A DNA stretch of 13,081 nt from an uncultured Eubacteriales bacterium. GTDB lineage: Bacteria; Bacillota; Clostridia; Oscillospirales; Acutalibacteraceae. The stretch is from assembly GCA_900317795.1 (NCBI GenBank), contig ONIF01000023.1, positions 1-13,081 of the forward strand, written 5' to 3'. Below the pieces are notes generated by a model. That model did not search any database, was not told the origin of the DNA, and saw only the letters and a program-made list of their open reading frames with translations. The stretch's first letter is position 1. Each line of letters opens with the position of its first letter. The translations under genes and the position numbers were made by a program. Shown in pieces: positions 13,048 to 13,081 of this stretch.

Positions 13048-13081
13048 TTTAAAAATCCCCTTCCGTTTTCAATAAAACACT

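Overview
The window looks like chromosomal core sequence from a low-GC Gram-positive bacterium, most likely a Clostridia member of the Ruminococcus/Oscillospiraceae type. The base composition is roughly 40% GC. There are strong AGGAGG-type ribosome sites, several TTG starts, a TepA-FtsK gene neighbourhood like that of Bacillus, a two-gene SUF-type iron-sulfur module, and a small Cys/Gly-rich peptide of a kind I associate with gut Clostridia. The taxonomic call is inference. I see no rRNA, tRNA, CRISPR array, transposase or phage gene.

Layout. At 1-1470 a plus-strand MGDG-synthase/UgtP-type glycosyltransferase gene follows a sigmaA-like promoter and a dispersed palindromic repeat in its leader. 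It ends at a bidirectional terminator shared with htpG, which converges from the right. From 8106 leftward a minus-strand cluster runs tepA (ClpP-like protease), uppP (undecaprenyl pyrophosphate phosphatase), ftsK/spoIIIE (DNA translocase) and then htpG (Hsp90). A good promoter stands in front of tepA. From 11328 leftward a second minus-strand operon runs sufC, a short SufB/SufD protein, a membrane-anchored SGNH hydrolase and a small PF06541-like membrane protein. The first three genes are joined by TAATG and TGATG overlaps. A divergent plus-strand phosphotransferase gene (11504-12247) has its own promoter and a strong terminator. A 49-residue Cys/Gly-rich peptide gene (12371-12520) and rpiB (minus strand, 12598-13047) converge on another bidirectional terminator.

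How the genes relate. The glycosyltransferase, UppP, FtsK and the SGNH hydrolase all concern the cell envelope or division. TepA and HtpG are protein quality-control factors. SufC with the short SufB/D looks like the minimal SMS-type Fe-S assembly pair: there is no sufS, sufU, sufE or sufA here. RpiB belongs to the pentose phosphate pathway.

Points worth a second look: the 49-residue Cys-rich peptide, missed by a length cutoff; a 14-bp perfect inverted repeat that would fold over the start codon of the PF06541-like gene; a heptameric ATTGCTA/C tandem repeat that supplies the last codons and stop of ftsK and recurs downstream of the peptide gene; the minimal Suf pair coupled to a secreted-type hydrolase; and several intergenic hairpins. 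I found no clearly undescribed multi-gene system.
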